Numbered from the stretch's first letter, positions 7,218 through 20,250 are shown. The stretch is 60,310 nt of DNA from Bacillus sp. AFS006103 (GCA_002559145.1 NTXX01000024.1:1-60310); one strand, 5' to 3'. Notes: generated by a model from the sequence alone, not told the origin. Translations and numbers: made by a program.

Positions 7218-7252
7218 CAAAAAAAGACCCCCAACCAAAATGGTTGAGAGCC
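7218..7252 (-). terminator. Terminator of the rplM-rpsI transcript
   Basis: On the minus strand GGCTCTCAACC pairs with GGTTGGGGGTC, including several G-U pairs, and is followed by TTTTTTTGG. It starts 17 bp after the rpsI stop. Confidence 0.85.
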
Positions 7253-7268
7253 TTTGAAACGCCAAAAA

Positions 7269-7661
7269 TTAACGTTTTGAGAACTGAGGCGCACGACGAG
7301 CACCTTTAAGACCGTATTTTTTACGTTCTTTCATACGTGGATCACGAGTTAATAATCCAGCGCGTTTTAATGTTGGACGGTATTCTGGGTCAGCTTGTAG
7401 TAATGCACGAGCTACACCATGACGGATTGCTCCAGCTTGACCAGTGTATCCACCACCGCTTACGTTTACAAGAACATCATAGCTGCCAACTGTTTCAGTA
7501 GCTACTAATGGTTGTCTTACAACAACACGTAATGCTTCAAATGGGATATAATCTTCGATCTCACGACCATTGACAATAATTTTTCCTGTGCCTGGTACTA
7601 AACGTACACGTGCTACAGAACTTTTACGGCGACCTGTACCGATATATTGAACTTGTGCCAA
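7269..7661 (-). CDS. rpsI: 30S ribosomal protein S9
   Basis: S9 (130 aa) sits in the head of the small subunit; its C-terminal tail reaches the P-site tRNA. The start [19 protein letters not shown] and the terminal [11 protein letters not shown], with the conserved Lys-Arg end that contacts tRNA, are both intact. It follows rplM by 20 bp and is the last gene before a terminator, so the pair forms one operon under the L13 leader. Confidence 0.97.
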   Translation of the reverse strand: MAQVQYIGTGRRKSSVARVRLVPGTGKIIVNGREIEDYIPFEALRVVVRQPLVATETVGSYDVLVNVSGGGYTGQAGAIRHGVARALLQADPEYRPTLKRAGLLTRDPRMKERKKYGLKGARRAPQFSKR

Positions 7662-7681
7662 GTTAATTCCCTCCCTCTTTA

Positions 7682-8119
7682 TTAACCGCGAAGTTCGTAA
7701 ACTTCAGGTTGTTGTGCTTGGTGCGGATGTTCGCTTCCAGCATATACATGTAATTTTTTAAATGTTTGACGGCCAAGAGAATTCTTTGGAAGCATACCTT
7801 TAACAGCAAGCTCGATCATTTTCTCAGCATAGTTAGTACGCATTTCAAGAGCTGTTCTAGTTTTTAAACCACCTGGGTGCATTGTGTGACGGTAGTAAAT
7901 CTTGTCAGTCAATTTCTTACCAGTTAGTTCTACTTTAGATGCGTTAAGAATAATCACATGATCACCAGTGTCAACATGTGGTGTAAAAGTTGGTTTGTTT
8001 TTACCACGTAGGATTGCTGCTACTTCAGAAGCAAGACGACCAAGAGTTTTGCCTTCAGCATCAATCACGTACCATTTACGCTCGATAGTGTTGGCATTTG
8101 CCATAAACGTTGTACGCAT
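7682..8119 (-). CDS. rplM: 50S ribosomal protein L13
   Basis: L13 (145 aa) is an early assembly protein of the large subunit that binds 23S rRNA. The start [16 protein letters not shown] matches the B. subtilis protein from its first residue, and AGGAGGG precedes the [16 protein letters not shown] and the PEVYELRG C-terminus are typical. It is the first gene of rplM-rpsI, downstream of a structured leader likely bound by L13 itself. Confidence 0.97.
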   Translation of the reverse strand: MRTTFMANANTIERKWYVIDAEGKTLGRLASEVAAILRGKNKPTFTPHVDTGDHVIILNASKVELTGKKLTDKIYYRHTMHPGGLKTRTALEMRTNYAEKMIELAVKGMLPKNSLGRQTFKKLHVYAGSEHPHQAQQPEVYELRG

Positions 8120-8161
8120 GAGTTTCCCTCCTAATTTAAATCCATTAAAGATTATTGTTTT

Positions 8162-8228
8162 CGCACTTTCAAAGCAATGAGCGTTACATTCTGTTCCGGG
8201 AATGAACGGCTACTACCCTTGTGCGGTT
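8162..8228 (-). ncRNA. L13 leader (ribosomal protein autoregulatory element)
   Basis: The rplM 5' leader contains, on the minus strand, AACCGCAC...GGGTAGTAGCCGTTCATTC...AGTGCG, closed by CCGCAC/GTGCG pairing. Order and sequence match my memory of the Firmicute L13 leader RNA, which is thought to bind L13 and repress rplM-rpsI. No covariance search was run. Confidence 0.75.
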
Positions 8229-8308
8229 AAGTTTGTATTCATATATTTTCAATCACGATTAAGACTTTCCGGGGCTTTATCGTGGGATTAAAAACACGCA
8301 CATATAAT

Positions 8309-8337
8309 ATAATAAGTTCTTCAAGCCAATATGTCAA
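8309..8337 (-). promoter_or_regulatory. Sigma-A promoter of rplM-rpsI
   Basis: On the minus strand TTGACA (8332-8337), a 17-bp spacer and TATTAT (8309-8314) lie about 190 bp upstream of rplM, leaving room for the L13 leader. The gap 8120-8373 therefore contains this promoter, the leader and the rplM ribosome binding site. Confidence 0.8.
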
Positions 8338-8373
8338 GAAAATGTTACACCAGGTAAAGTTGTTTACACTTTT

Positions 8374-9114
8374 TTATTCATAAAATACTTGCCAAAGATA
8401 TAATCCTTGGGGTGGAGCAGTCTTTCCCGCTAGCCTCCGGTCTTTGTGAGCTAAGATAATCGGAATATCTTCAGGGCTGCGTTCACCTGAGCCCACCTCT
8501 AACAGTGTTCCGACCAAGATACGAACCATATTATACAAAAAGCCATTCCCTTTAAAACGAATCGTCAGTAAATCATCCTTAAGGGTAAAGTCAATGGAAT
8601 CAATCCTTCGAACTTTATCTTCTACTTCCGTTTTTGCCGCACAAAAACTTGTAAAATCGTGAGTACCCAGAAAAAATTTACTTGCCTGCTCCATTGCCTT
8701 TAAATTTAATGGGTATGGAAATTGGTAGGCAAATTTCCGCTGAAAAGGATCTCGTTTTTGAGATAAACGAAGGACATAGCGATATTCCTTCCCTTTAGCG
8801 TCAAAGCGGGCATGAAAAGAGTCGGGTACAGAACCAACTGATAAAACGGAAAGATCCTCAGGCAGCATTGAATTCAATGCCCGCTCCCATTTATCAGCAG
8901 GAATATGCAGTGGAGAATCAAAATGAATGACTTGTCCTTTTGCATGGACACCGGCATCGGTTCGACCTGAAGCACTGACTCTCACGGGTTCGCCCTTATG
9001 CATTTTTGTTAAAACTGCTTCCAAAACAGACTGCACGGTCCGCTTATTCGGTTGGACCTGATAGCCGGAAAAGCCCGAACCGTCATAACTAATGATAGAT
9101 TTATACCTTGGCAT
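8374..9114 (-). CDS. truA: tRNA pseudouridine(38-40) synthase TruA
   Basis: TruA isomerises uridines 38-40 in the anticodon arm of many tRNAs. The protein (246 aa) is full length and carries the catalytic Asp in [10 protein letters not shown] (Asp53) and the conserved [14 protein letters not shown] and [12 protein letters not shown] motifs. The ATG is 12 bp after the ecfT stop, so it is probably cotranscribed with the ECF transporter genes. It ends just upstream of the rplM promoter; no clear terminator is visible. Confidence 0.95.
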   Translation of the reverse strand: MPRYKSIISYDGSGFSGYQVQPNKRTVQSVLEAVLTKMHKGEPVRVSASGRTDAGVHAKGQVIHFDSPLHIPADKWERALNSMLPEDLSVLSVGSVPDSFHARFDAKGKEYRYVLRLSQKRDPFQRKFAYQFPYPLNLKAMEQASKFFLGTHDFTSFCAAKTEVEDKVRRIDSIDFTLKDDLLTIRFKGNGFLYNMVRILVGTLLEVGSGERSPEDIPIILAHKDRRLAGKTAPPQGLYLWQVFYE

Positions 9115-9126
9115 CGTTTCGCTCCA

Positions 9127-9924
9127 TTATGAACGTAATAAAATGAGTAGGATGGTTAGAAGGACTAAGAGCCCCAACTGGAAGGAATCAGCATTTTTCC
9201 AGGATAATTCCCTGTACTTTGTTCTTCCTTCCCCGCCTCGATAACCTCTAGCTTCCATTGCAATCGCTAGTTCTTCAGCCCGTTTAAAGGAGCTGACAAA
9301 CAAAGGAATAAGCAGTGGAATGACGGCTTTAATGCGCTCCTTAAAAGGCCCGCTTGCAAACTCCACGCCTCTAGCAATCTGCGCCTTCATAATCTTATCC
9401 GTTTCCTGCATAAGTGTAGGAATAAAACGTAAGGAAATCGACATCATCAACGCCATTTCGTGGACAGGGAAACGGATCTTATTCAACGGATGTAGTAGTG
9501 TTTCAATTCCATCGGTAATCTCAATTGGTGTAGTAGTTAAAGTCAGCAGTGACGTCATTAGAATTAAGAAAAAGAATCGGAAGGAAATAAAAATCCCTTG
9601 TCTGACCCCTTCTTCGTATATTTTAATCGGACCTAATTCAAATAAAAGCGTACCTTCTTTTGTAAAAAACAGTTGCAGCACTAAGGTAAAAAGAACGAGC
9701 CAGATAACCGGTTTCAGACCACCGTATAAAAAACGTACAGGAATACGCGACAAGCCAAGCATTAAAAAAGTATAAATTCCAATAAGTGCATAGGTTACGG
9801 CATTGTTTGCTAAAAAAATGACGCATACAAACAGAAAGATAATCAGCAATTTTGAGCGGGGATCCATTTTATGAATAATCGAATCCGCCGGGACATAGCG
9901 TCCAAAAATCATTTTTTCCATCAT
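9127..9924 (-). CDS. ecfT: ECF transporter transmembrane component EcfT
   Basis: EcfT is the membrane scaffold of energy-coupling-factor vitamin transporters. It couples the EcfA1/EcfA2 ATPases to interchangeable S components. The 265-aa protein shows several hydrophobic helices (for example SKLLIIFLFVCVIFLA and SFQLGLLVLLTILLILL) and the two diagnostic ARG motifs that touch the ATPases (QIARGVEF and AMEARGYRGG, about 185 and 225). The ATG overlaps the ecfA2 stop (ATGA), indicating translational coupling. No S component is nearby, as expected for a shared group II module. Confidence 0.95.
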   Translation of the reverse strand: MMEKMIFGRYVPADSIIHKMDPRSKLLIIFLFVCVIFLANNAVTYALIGIYTFLMLGLSRIPVRFLYGGLKPVIWLVLFTLVLQLFFTKEGTLLFELGPIKIYEEGVRQGIFISFRFFFLILMTSLLTLTTTPIEITDGIETLLHPLNKIRFPVHEMALMMSISLRFIPTLMQETDKIMKAQIARGVEFASGPFKERIKAVIPLLIPLFVSSFKRAEELAIAMEARGYRGGEGRTKYRELSWKNADSFQLGLLVLLTILLILLRS

Positions 9925-10790
9925 GAGCGCTCACCTCTGCTTATTCTTTTTGTTACAGCAGAAGACAGTTCATCAATGGTTAGAAAAATTTTCTCTAATT
10001 TCATATCGAGTTTTTCCTCAAGCATTAGTTGAAAGCGAACGACCTCTGGAACATCTAGCCCCATTTCAACAAGCTCAGTTGGTGCAGAGAAGATTTCTTC
10101 CGGCGTCCCTTTTTTAACTACCTTACCTTGCTGCATAATCACAATTTGATCTGCGTATCTTGCCGCATCCTCCATACTATGTGTGACAAGGATGGTTGAC
10201 AGCTTTCTTTCCTTATGGAGGGAATAGAACATATCCATAACCTCTTTACGGCCCCTGGGGTCTAATCCTGCAGTAGGCTCATCCAGGACAATGACATCGG
10301 GTTCCATGGCTAGCACTCCGGCAATGGCCACGCGCCTCATTTGTCCACCCGAGAGATCGAATGGTGATTTCTCTAGTATTTCTTCCGCTAGCCCCACTTG
10401 CCTTAAAGCAATGCGTGCCCGCTCCTTTGCTTCCGTTTCAGAAACTCCGAAATTCAACGGTCCAAAAATAATGTCTTTTTCAACCGTTTCCTCAAATAAC
10501 TGGTGTTCAGGAAACTGAAAGACGATCCCGACCCTTTGCCGGATTTTTTTTAAGTTCTTATTTTTCTGCGAAGCAACTATTTCATGTTCACCAATCTCAA
10601 CTGTACCCTTTGTGGGTTGAAGGAGGGCATTTAAATGCTGTAAAACTGTTGATTTCCCCGAACCAGTATGACCAATAATCGCCATATACTCACCTGTTGG
10701 AATATCAATAGACACATCCTCTATGGCCAGTCGTTCAAAAGGAGTATTTTTTTGATAACGATATTCTACATGTTTGAGCGAGATGTCCAT
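9921..10790 (-). CDS. ecfA2: ECF transporter ATP-binding protein EcfA2
   Basis: This is the second ATPase of the shared ECF module (289 aa). It has Walker [10 protein letters not shown] (about 40-48), Q-loop, signature LSGGQ, Walker [13 protein letters not shown] and the switch His in LVTHSMEDA. Its start lies inside the last codons of ecfA1 (25-bp overlap) and its stop overlaps ecfT. The three genes thus form a tightly coupled unit that powers uptake of several vitamins through S components encoded elsewhere. Confidence 0.95.
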   Translation of the reverse strand: MDISLKHVEYRYQKNTPFERLAIEDVSIDIPTGEYMAIIGHTGSGKSTVLQHLNALLQPTKGTVEIGEHEIVASQKNKNLKKIRQRVGIVFQFPEHQLFEETVEKDIIFGPLNFGVSETEAKERARIALRQVGLAEEILEKSPFDLSGGQMRRVAIAGVLAMEPDVIVLDEPTAGLDPRGRKEVMDMFYSLHKERKLSTILVTHSMEDAARYADQIVIMQQGKVVKKGTPEEIFSAPTELVEMGLDVPEVVRFQLMLEEKLDMKLEKIFLTIDELSSAVTKRISRGERS

Positions 10791-11605
10791 AACTCTTTCA
10801 CCAACTCTTCTTCCGATAAATAATGCTTCGCTAGGTCAATTCCTTGATCCCTGAAAGCTTTGGTCATTTTCACTGAAAAGGGAATATCTAACCCTAACTG
10901 AACTAATTGTTCATCCATGGAGAAAATCTCTTCAGGCGTTCCTTCACGGAAGACTTCTCCTTTGTTCATGACAATAATCCGATCCGCCTTGGCTGCCTCT
11001 TCTAAGTCATGAGTAATGGAGATAACGGTCAAAGATTTCTCTTCTTTTAATAATCGAACGGTCTCCAACACTTCTTCACGTCCTCTTGGATCAAGCATAG
11101 AAGTGGCTTCATCAAGAATTATGATCGACGGTCTTAGTGCTAGCACACCTGCGATAGCTACTCGTTGCTTTTGTCCGCCTGATAGATGGTGGGGCTCTTG
11201 ATATAGAAACTTTTCCATCTTTACCTTCTTAAGCGAATCCTCGACTCTTTGAATCATTTCGTCTCTAGGAATGCCGTTATTTTCTAGACCAAAAGCCACA
11301 TCATCCTGCACTGTAGTTCCGACGAACTGGTTATCAGGATTTTGAAAGACCATCCCTAATTTTTTTCGGATATCCCAAATTGATTCCTCATTAAGCTCTA
11401 TCCCACAGACATGAATTTGGCCATTTTGTGGAAATTGCAGACCATTTAGAAGTTTTGCCATTGTTGATTTACCTGATCCATTATGACCGACGATGGCAAG
11501 CCACTCTCCCTCATATATATCAAAAGAGACATGATTCAGAGCATAACGTTCTTGTGTATCGTATTGAAATGAAACATCGTTAAGAGATACAATCGAATTT
11601 TTCAT
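10766..11605 (-). CDS. ecfA1: ECF transporter ATP-binding protein EcfA1
   Basis: This is the first ATPase of the ECF module (279 aa), with Walker [18 protein letters not shown], Walker [13 protein letters not shown] and [15 protein letters not shown] stands nine bases before the ATG. It follows rplQ by 289 bp; that gap carries a promoter and a possible attenuator, so expression may be uncoupled from the ribosomal protein operon. Confidence 0.95.
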   Translation of the reverse strand: MKNSIVSLNDVSFQYDTQERYALNHVSFDIYEGEWLAIVGHNGSGKSTMAKLLNGLQFPQNGQIHVCGIELNEESIWDIRKKLGMVFQNPDNQFVGTTVQDDVAFGLENNGIPRDEMIQRVEDSLKKVKMEKFLYQEPHHLSGGQKQRVAIAGVLALRPSIIILDEATSMLDPRGREEVLETVRLLKEEKSLTVISITHDLEEAAKADRIIVMNKGEVFREGTPEEIFSMDEQLVQLGLDIPFSVKMTKAFRDQGIDLAKHYLSEEELVKELWTSRSNM

Positions 11606-11659
11606 CAGATATTTCCTCCTCTCAGCTAATCTATTCTCATCTTATCTATTTCTATATAT

Positions 11660-11745
11660 AAAAAAAAGCCTGCACCTCGTCCCTATGCAGCTTCGTTCTA
11701 ACTGCAATATAAGGAATTTCTATAAAAGAAATAGGAGGAGGTGCA
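11660..11745 (-). promoter_or_regulatory. Candidate transcription attenuator in the ecfA1 leader
   Basis: On the minus strand AAGCTGCA and TGCAGGCTT can form a terminator hairpin (one bulge) followed by eight T residues ending at 11660. Just upstream, TGCAGTT...AAGCTGCA can form an alternative hairpin using the same CTGCA arm, and GCACCTCCTCC (11734-11744) could instead pair with GAGGTGC of the terminator. Mutually exclusive pairings ahead of a U-tract are the hallmark of attenuation. No known riboswitch class was recognised. Confidence 0.45.
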
Positions 11746-11780
11746 TGAGCTAGACGAGACGTAATTAATTTAATTCGCTC

Positions 11781-11810
11781 ATCATAACACTCTTTTGGGC
11801 TTGGGTCTAA
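11781..11810 (-). promoter_or_regulatory. Candidate promoter of ecfA1-ecfA2-ecfT
   Basis: On the minus strand TTAGAC (11805-11810), an 18-bp spacer and TATGAT (11781-11786) lie about 175 bp upstream of ecfA1, just before the candidate attenuator. Confidence 0.5.
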
Positions 11811-11832
11811 CACGATATAAAGTTCAATTACA

Positions 11833-11880
11833 GAAAAAGGGCAAAGAACAAGTTTGATTTTAAACTGTCCAGCGCCCTTG
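11833..11880 (-). terminator. Probable terminator of the alpha operon after rplQ
   Basis: On the minus strand an interrupted stem pairs AAGGGC with GCCCTT around an inner stem (AGTTT/AAACT), and TTTTT follows. It begins 15 bp after the rplQ stop. The long irregular stem makes this moderate. Confidence 0.5.
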
Positions 11881-11894
11881 TTGTCTGTAAGTGA

Positions 11895-12257
11895 TTAAAC
11901 TAACTCGATAATAACCATTGGTGCACCATCGCCGCGGCGTGGTCCAAGTTTCATAATTCGAGTGTATCCACCTTGACGCTCTTGATAACGTGGAGCGATA
12001 TCAGCGAAAAGTTTTTGTAATGCACTTGTATTATTTTCAGCATCAGCAACTTCATTACGAACATATGAAGCAGCTTGACGACGAGCATGTAAATCACCGC
12101 GTTTACCTAAAGTGATCATTTTTTCAACAGTCACACGAATTTCCTTCGCACGGGTTTCTGTTGTTTCAATGCGCTCATTGATAATTAAATCTGTAGTTAA
12201 ATCACGTAGCATAGCTTTACGCTGTGCACTTGTGCGTCCTAACTTTCTGTATGCCAT
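11895..12257 (-). CDS. rplQ: 50S ribosomal protein L17
   Basis: L17 (120 aa) binds domain III of 23S rRNA near the exit tunnel. [20 protein letters not shown] and the terminal PMVIIELV are characteristic. It is the last gene of the alpha operon, 55 bp after rpoA, with GGAGGG before the ATG and a hairpin downstream. Length equals that of B. subtilis L17. Confidence 0.97.
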   Translation of the reverse strand: MAYRKLGRTSAQRKAMLRDLTTDLIINERIETTETRAKEIRVTVEKMITLGKRGDLHARRQAASYVRNEVADAENNTSALQKLFADIAPRYQERQGGYTRIMKLGPRRGDGAPMVIIELV

Positions 12258-12312
12258 GAAGGGTTCCCTCCTTTGTTGAAGTCATAAGTCGGATGAATAG
12301 CTATACTAAAGA

Positions 12313-13257
12313 TCAGTCGTCTTTACGTAAGCCTAATCCAAGCTCTTCTAGTTTTGCCTTCACTTCTTCAAGTGATTTGCGGCCTAAGTTACGAACTTTC
12401 ATCATATCTTCTTCAGTCTTATTAGCTAATTCCTGAACAGTGTTGATTCCGGCACGCTTTAAGCAGTTGTAAGAACGAACAGAAAGGTCTAGTTCCTCAA
12501 TTGTCATTTCTAGAACTTTTTCCTTTTGATCTTCTTCTTTTTCAATCATGATTTCAGCATTTTGTGCTTCGTCAGTTAAACCAACAAATATATTCAAATG
12601 CTCGGTTAAAATCTTCGAACCAAGAGCAATCGCTTCTTTTGGTCCAGTGCTTCCATCGGTCCATACATCAAGAGTCAACTTGTCAAAATTAGACATTTGA
12701 CCAACGCGTGTATTTTCTACTTGAAACTGCACACGTGAAACTGGTGTAAAAATGGAATCGATTGGAATCACACCGATTGGTTGATCTTCTCTTTTGTTTT
12801 GAACAGCTGGTGTATATCCACGTCCACGTTTAGCTGTCAAACGCATGCGAAGATGACCATTTGCAGCCAATGTAGCAATATGAAGATCTGGATTTAAAAC
12901 CTCAACATCACTATCATGAGTGATATTTCCGGCTAATACAGGGCCTTCACCTTGTACATCAAATTCAAGTGTCTTTTCTTCGTCAGAGTAGATTTTTAAA
13001 GCTAGTTTTTTAATGTTCAAAATGATAGATGTTACATCCTCTACGACGCCTTCAATTGTTGAGAACTCATGAAGTACCCCATCGATCTGAATCGATGTAA
13101 CCGCGGCACCTGGGAGTGAAGATAATAGGATACGACGTAAGGAGTTACCCAAAGTGGTACCATATCCACGCTCAAGTGGCTCTACGACAAACTTACCGTA
13201 CTTAGCATCGTCGTTGATCTCAATCGTTTCGATTTTTGGTTTTTCTATTTCGATCAT
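12313..13257 (-). CDS. rpoA: DNA-directed RNA polymerase subunit alpha
   Basis: The alpha subunit dimer nucleates RNA polymerase assembly and contacts UP elements and activators. A longer frame starts at 13275, but AAGGAGG precedes the ATG at 13255-13257, giving 314 residues starting [13 protein letters not shown], the usual Bacillus length. The N-terminal domain (1-230) holds [14 protein letters not shown]. The acidic linker precedes the C-terminal domain ([17 protein letters not shown]...[14 protein letters not shown]). The gene lies in the alpha operon between rpsK and rplQ; the 176-bp gap upstream has no clear terminator. Confidence 0.97.
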   Translation of the reverse strand: MIEIEKPKIETIEINDDAKYGKFVVEPLERGYGTTLGNSLRRILLSSLPGAAVTSIQIDGVLHEFSTIEGVVEDVTSIILNIKKLALKIYSDEEKTLEFDVQGEGPVLAGNITHDSDVEVLNPDLHIATLAANGHLRMRLTAKRGRGYTPAVQNKREDQPIGVIPIDSIFTPVSRVQFQVENTRVGQMSNFDKLTLDVWTDGSTGPKEAIALGSKILTEHLNIFVGLTDEAQNAEIMIEKEEDQKEKVLEMTIEELDLSVRSYNCLKRAGINTVQELANKTEEDMMKVRNLGRKSLEEVKAKLEELGLGLRKDD

Positions 13258-13433
13258 CCAATAACCCTCCTTCAAAACGTCGAAACTTCATATTAGCTAA
13301 TTTACTAATAGAAAGTCCCCATGTATACGTTCCCGTTTTGTGCACAACAACTGGAATAAATCTTCTGTAAGAGTGCAAAAAATTAATATCATATCCCATT
13401 ATAGACATATGATACAGAATCTATACAGAAAAA

Positions 13434-13823
<390 letters not shown>

Positions 13824-13845
13824 TTAAATTAACCTCCTTTACCGA

Positions 13846-14211
13846 TTACTTCTTCTTGTTCGCTACAGTCTTACGAGGACCTTTGCGAGTACGAGCGTTG
13901 TTTTTCGTATTTTGTCCACGAACTGGTAAACCACGACGATGACGTAATCCGCGGTAACAGCCGATTTCCATTAAACGCTTAATGTTAAGAGAAATTTCAC
14001 GGCGAAGGTCACCTTCAACTTTTAATTTGTCGATGATGTCACGGATTTTGTTTAATTCGTCTTCTGTTAAATCACGTACACGTGTATCTTCAGAAACACC
14101 AGCTTCTGCTAGTACTTTTTGTGCAGTATTTTTACCAATTCCATAAATGTAAGTTAAAGAGATAACAACACGTTTTTCACGTGGAATATCTACACCAGCA
14201 ATACGTGCCAT
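13846..14211 (-). CDS. rpsM: 30S ribosomal protein S13
   Basis: S13 (121 aa) is in the head of the small subunit, forms intersubunit bridges with L5 and 23S rRNA, and its basic tail contacts P-site t[18 protein letters not shown], the YIGIGK-like [11 protein letters not shown] and the C-terminal [17 protein letters not shown] are present. It lies between rpmJ and rpsK. Confidence 0.97.
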   Translation of the reverse strand: MARIAGVDIPREKRVVISLTYIYGIGKNTAQKVLAEAGVSEDTRVRDLTEDELNKIRDIIDKLKVEGDLRREISLNIKRLMEIGCYRGLRHRRGLPVRGQNTKNNARTRKGPRKTVANKKK

Positions 14212-14235
14212 AGAAAATGCGCACCTCCTTCAAAA

Positions 14236-14606
<371 letters not shown>

Positions 14607-14645
14607 CGATCTCGTCTCCCTTCTTATCAAAGATAGTGAATACAG

Positions 14646-14674
14646 ATTATACAACTTTTCTCGTTCGTACTCAA
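14646..14674 (-). promoter_or_regulatory. Sigma-A promoter of infA and the alpha operon
   Basis: On the minus strand TTGAGT (14669-14674), a 17-bp spacer and a perfect TATAAT (14646-14651) lie 40 bp upstream of the infA ATG. This should give infA-rpmJ-rpsM-rpsK-rpoA-rplQ their own promoter, independent of the long S10-spc transcript. Confidence 0.75.
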
Positions 14675-14727
14675 ATAGCAACCTTATAATAGTAACATAT
14701 TGTTCTTCTTCTGTCCGCAAGTAAATT

Positions 14728-14880
14728 CTACATAATTGGGAATTTACAATTCCCCATGTAAGTCTTGCCCAACTCTCGGTCCTACATACTCAGTACAAGA
14801 GAAAAGCCGTTTGCTTTCACATACTTTTGATTCTTAGTGAAGAGATGGTCGAGAGTCGCTCGTACGGTTTTACTATCGGT
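14728..14880 (-). pseudogene. map: Relic of type I methionine aminopeptidase gene (map)
   Basis: In Bacillus, map lies between adk and infA. Here only a decayed fragment remains, starting at the adk stop. Minus-strand translation gives, in order but in changing frames, KPYERLSTIS, YVKANGFSLV and [23 protein letters not shown]. These align with my memory of Bacillus MetAP about residues 145-190 ([40 protein letters not shown]). The fragment has frame changes, an in-frame stop and loss of the metal-binding His in the GHGVG motif (now GPRVG). The first 140 and last 60 codons are missing. The gene cannot be functional. Confidence 0.8.
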
Positions 14881-14882
14881 CA

Positions 14883-16886
<2,004 letters not shown>

Positions 16887-16887
<1 letters not shown>

Positions 16888-17327
16888 TAGATCACCTCAG
16901 TGGTTCCACCGGCAGCTTCGATCGCTTCCTTAGCAGCAGAGGAGAATTTGTGAGCTTTAACAGTCAACTTGTTCTCTATTGTCCCTTTAGCAAGAATCTT
17001 GATTCCTGCTTTTTCGTTACTTACAACGCCTGTTTCGATAAGAAGTTCTGGAGTAACTTCTGTACCTTCAGCAAAGCGGTTTAAAGCATCAAGATTTACT
17101 ACTGCATATTCCTTACGGCTGAAGTTAGTAAATCCGCGTTTTGGTAAACGACGATATAAAGGTGTTTGACCACCTTCAAAACCTAGACGTACACCGCCAC
17201 CCGAACGAGCATTTTGACCTTTATGACCTTTACCGGCAGTTTTTCCTTGACCAGAACCGATACCGCGTCCTAGACGCTTACGGTCTTTACGAGAACCCTC
17301 AGCAGGTTTTAGTTCATGAAGTTTCAT
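16887..17327 (-). CDS. rplO: 50S ribosomal protein L15
   Basis: L15 (146 aa) is a late assembly protein with a long basic N-terminal extension that penetrates the large subunit. [22 protein letters not shown] and the Gly-rich [20 protein letters not shown] are characteristic. It follows rpmD by 32 bp (GGAGG at the start) and is coupled to secY. Confidence 0.97.
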
Positions 17328-17359
17328 ATTGGCACCTCCTTATGAAAGAAAACAATTAA

Positions 17360-17542
17360 TTATTGTTCTTTAACTGTAACAAGGTGAGCAACTTTGGTAA
17401 TCATACCGCGAATAGCAGCGTTATCTTGATGCTCAACTGTTTGATTTAATTTACGTAATCCAAGAGCTTTAACTGTATCACGTTGATCGCCTGGACGGCC
17501 AATCAAGCTGCGAGTGAGGGTAATAGATAGTTTATTCGCCAT
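17360..17542 (-). CDS. rpmD: 50S ribosomal protein L30
   Basis: L30 (60 aa) binds 23S rRNA domain [23 protein letters not shown] and [22 protein letters not shown] are typical of the bacterial short form. It begins one base after the rpsE stop, with the ribosome binding site (GGGGG) inside the rpsE end, so it is translationally coupled. Confidence 0.96.
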   Translation of the reverse strand: MANKLSITLTRSLIGRPGDQRDTVKALGLRKLNQTVEHQDNAAIRGMITKVAHLVTVKEQ

Positions 17543-17543
17543 T

Positions 17544-18080
<537 letters not shown>

Positions 18081-18443
18081 TTAGAATTGTAAGCCGTTTT
18101 CACGGGCAGCATCAGCTAACACTTGAATACGTCCATGGTATAGGTATCCGCCACGATCAAAGACAATAGAAGTGATACCTTTTTCTACCGCACGTTTAGC
18201 AACTAATTCTCCGACCATTTTAGCAGCTTCAACATTATTTGTTGATTCTAAAGTGAAGTCTTTATCTAAAGTAGAAGCACTTGCTAAAGTTACTCCGTTA
18301 ATGTCATCAATTATTTGAGCATAAATGTGTTTGTTAGAGCGGAACACATTTAGACGTGGACGAGCTGAAGTTCCGCTAAGTTTCGCACGAACACGAGCAT
18401 GTCTTTTCTTGCGAGTAGCGTTTTTATCAAGCTTCGTAATCAT
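18081..18443 (-). CDS. rplR: 50S ribosomal protein L18
   Basis: L18 (120 aa) binds 5S rRNA and anchors it in the central protuberance with L5 and L25. [40 protein letters not shown] and the terminal [12 protein letters not shown] are conserved. It lies 32 bp after rplF in the spc operon. Confidence 0.97.
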   Translation of the reverse strand: MITKLDKNATRKKRHARVRAKLSGTSARPRLNVFRSNKHIYAQIIDDINGVTLASASTLDKDFTLESTNNVEAAKMVGELVAKRAVEKGITSIVFDRGGYLYHGRIQVLADAARENGLQF

Positions 18444-18475
18444 TTACGTCACTCCTTTCGTTTACCTATGAGGCA

Positions 18476-19012
18476 TTACTTACCAGTTTTACCTTCTTTA
18501 CGACGAACAAATTCACCTTCGTAACGAATTCCTTTACCTTTATAAGGCTCAGGAGGACGTACTCCGCGAATATTCGCTGCCAATGCACCAACACGTTCTT
18601 TGTCAGTACCTTTGATAATGATTTTTGTATTTGCAGGAACCTCAATCTCAAGACCTTCTTCAGGTTCGATCTCAACTGGATGAGAGTATCCAACGTTTAA
18701 TACAAGTTTGCTACCTTGCTTTTGAGCACGATATCCAACCCCGATTAACTCTAAGCCTCTAGTGAAGCCAGTGGATACACCTTCTACCATGTTCGCAAGC
18801 ACAGCACGAGTTGTACCATGTAATGCGCGGTGTTCCTTCACATCAGAAGGACGAGTGATCGTTACAAGATTCTCTTCCACGTTGATAGTGATATCAGAGT
18901 GGAAAGTTCGAGTAAGTTCACCTTTAGGTCCTTTTACTGTAACAGTGTTGTTATTTAAAGTAACTGTTACTCCTGCTGGAATAACAATTGGTTTTTTTCC
19001 TACGCGAGACAT
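18476..19012 (-). CDS. rplF: 50S ribosomal protein L6
   Basis: L6 (178 aa) is near the GTPase-associated centre and sarcin-ricin loop. [17 protein letters not shown] and the C-terminal [24 protein letters not shown] are signature segments; two L6 fold repeats are complete. It lies between rpsH and rplR with GGAGG before the ATG. Confidence 0.97.
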   Translation of the reverse strand: MSRVGKKPIVIPAGVTVTLNNNTVTVKGPKGELTRTFHSDITINVEENLVTITRPSDVKEHRALHGTTRAVLANMVEGVSTGFTRGLELIGVGYRAQKQGSKLVLNVGYSHPVEIEPEEGLEIEVPANTKIIIKGTDKERVGALAANIRGVRPPEPYKGKGIRYEGEFVRRKEGKTGK

Positions 19013-19044
19013 TTAGTGCACCTCCATTCATTCAAAAAGCTCAA

Positions 19045-19443
19045 TTACCAAACGTAAGCTAATACTTCTCCGCCGATTTGTTTTGCACGAGCTTCTTTAT
19101 CTGTAATAACACCTGTAGATGTTGATACTAATGCGATACCAAGACCGTTAAGAACACGTGGTACCTCAGTTGATTTTGCGTAAACTCGAAGTCCAGGCTT
19201 GCTTATGCGCTTAAGACCAGTAATAACTCGTTCGTTATTAGCACCGTATTTTAAGAAGATACGGATGATACCTTGTTTGTTGTCTTCAATAAATTCGACA
19301 TCACGTACGAAACCTTCGCGCTTTAAAATTTCAGCAATTTCTTTTTTCATATTAGAAGCAGGCACTTCTAACTTTTCGTGACGCACCATATTCGCATTAC
19401 GAATGCGAGTAAGCATATCAGCAATTGGATCTGTCATGACCAT
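19045..19443 (-). CDS. rpsH: 30S ribosomal protein S8
   Basis: S8 (132 aa) is a primary binder of the central domain of 16S r[21 protein letters not shown] and [26 protein letters not shown] match the Bacillus protein. It follows rpsN by 29 bp. In E. coli S8 autoregulates the spc operon; whether it does so here cannot be read from the sequence. Confidence 0.97.
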   Translation of the reverse strand: MVMTDPIADMLTRIRNANMVRHEKLEVPASNMKKEIAEILKREGFVRDVEFIEDNKQGIIRIFLKYGANNERVITGLKRISKPGLRVYAKSTEVPRVLNGLGIALVSTSTGVITDKEARAKQIGGEVLAYVW

Positions 19444-19472
19444 TATTTTTACCTCCTTCCCAGACTTGGGTT

Positions 19473-19682
<210 letters not shown>

Positions 19683-20222
19683 TTACTTTTGGAATGGCAT
19701 TCCAAATTGAGTTAAAAGTTCACGAGATTCTTCATCAGTATTAGCTGTCGTTACGATAACGATATCCATACCACGAACCTTGCTTACTTTATCATAATCA
19801 ATTTCAGGGAAGATTAATTGTTCTTTAATCCCTAATGTATAGTTACCGCGACCGTCGAATGCTTTTTTAGAGATACCACGGAAGTCACGTACACGAGGTA
19901 AAGAAACTGAAACTAATTTATCCAAGAATTCGTACATGCGCTCACCGCGAAGTGTAACTTTTGCACCGATTGGCATACCTTCACGAAGACGGAAGCCAGC
20001 GATCGATTTTTTCGCACGTGTTACGACAGGTCTTTGACCTGTGATTGTTGCAAGTTCGTCAACTGCGATATCGAGTGCCTTAGCATTAGCAACTGCGTCA
20101 CCAACACCCATGTTCACAACGATTTTCTCAAGTTTAGGAACTTCCATCACTGATTTATAGTTGAACTTGCTCATTAGAGCAGGAGTAACTTCTTTAACAA
20201 ATTTCTCTTTTAGGCGGTTCAC
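19683..20222 (-). CDS. rplE: 50S ribosomal protein L5
   Basis: L5 (179 aa) binds 5S rRNA and forms the bridge to S13 in the small-subunit head. Translation starts at a GTG (20220-20222), giving [47 protein letters not shown] and the [13 protein letters not shown] end are conserved. It lies between rplX and rpsN. Confidence 0.97.
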   Translation of the reverse strand: MNRLKEKFVKEVTPALMSKFNYKSVMEVPKLEKIVVNMGVGDAVANAKALDIAVDELATITGQRPVVTRAKKSIAGFRLREGMPIGAKVTLRGERMYEFLDKLVSVSLPRVRDFRGISKKAFDGRGNYTLGIKEQLIFPEIDYDKVSKVRGMDIVIVTTANTDEESRELLTQFGMPFQK

Positions 20223-20250
20223 TTATTGTACCTCCCTTCTTAATTTTAAA

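Noticed and set aside
6969..7309. Two plus-strand open frames across the 52-bp array
   Set aside because: They have no ribosome binding sites, run over a repeat whose period is not a multiple of three, and overlap the rpsI gene and its terminator.
11731..11753. Strong AGGAGGAGG followed by ATG-AGC-TAG on the plus strand
   Set aside because: A two-codon frame is not a gene. The purine run is the complement of a C-rich strand in the candidate ecfA1 leader and better explained by RNA structure.
14607..14720. N-terminal extension of IF-1 by 38 residues
   Set aside because: The added segment covers a consensus promoter and the ribosome binding site of the standard 72-residue infA.
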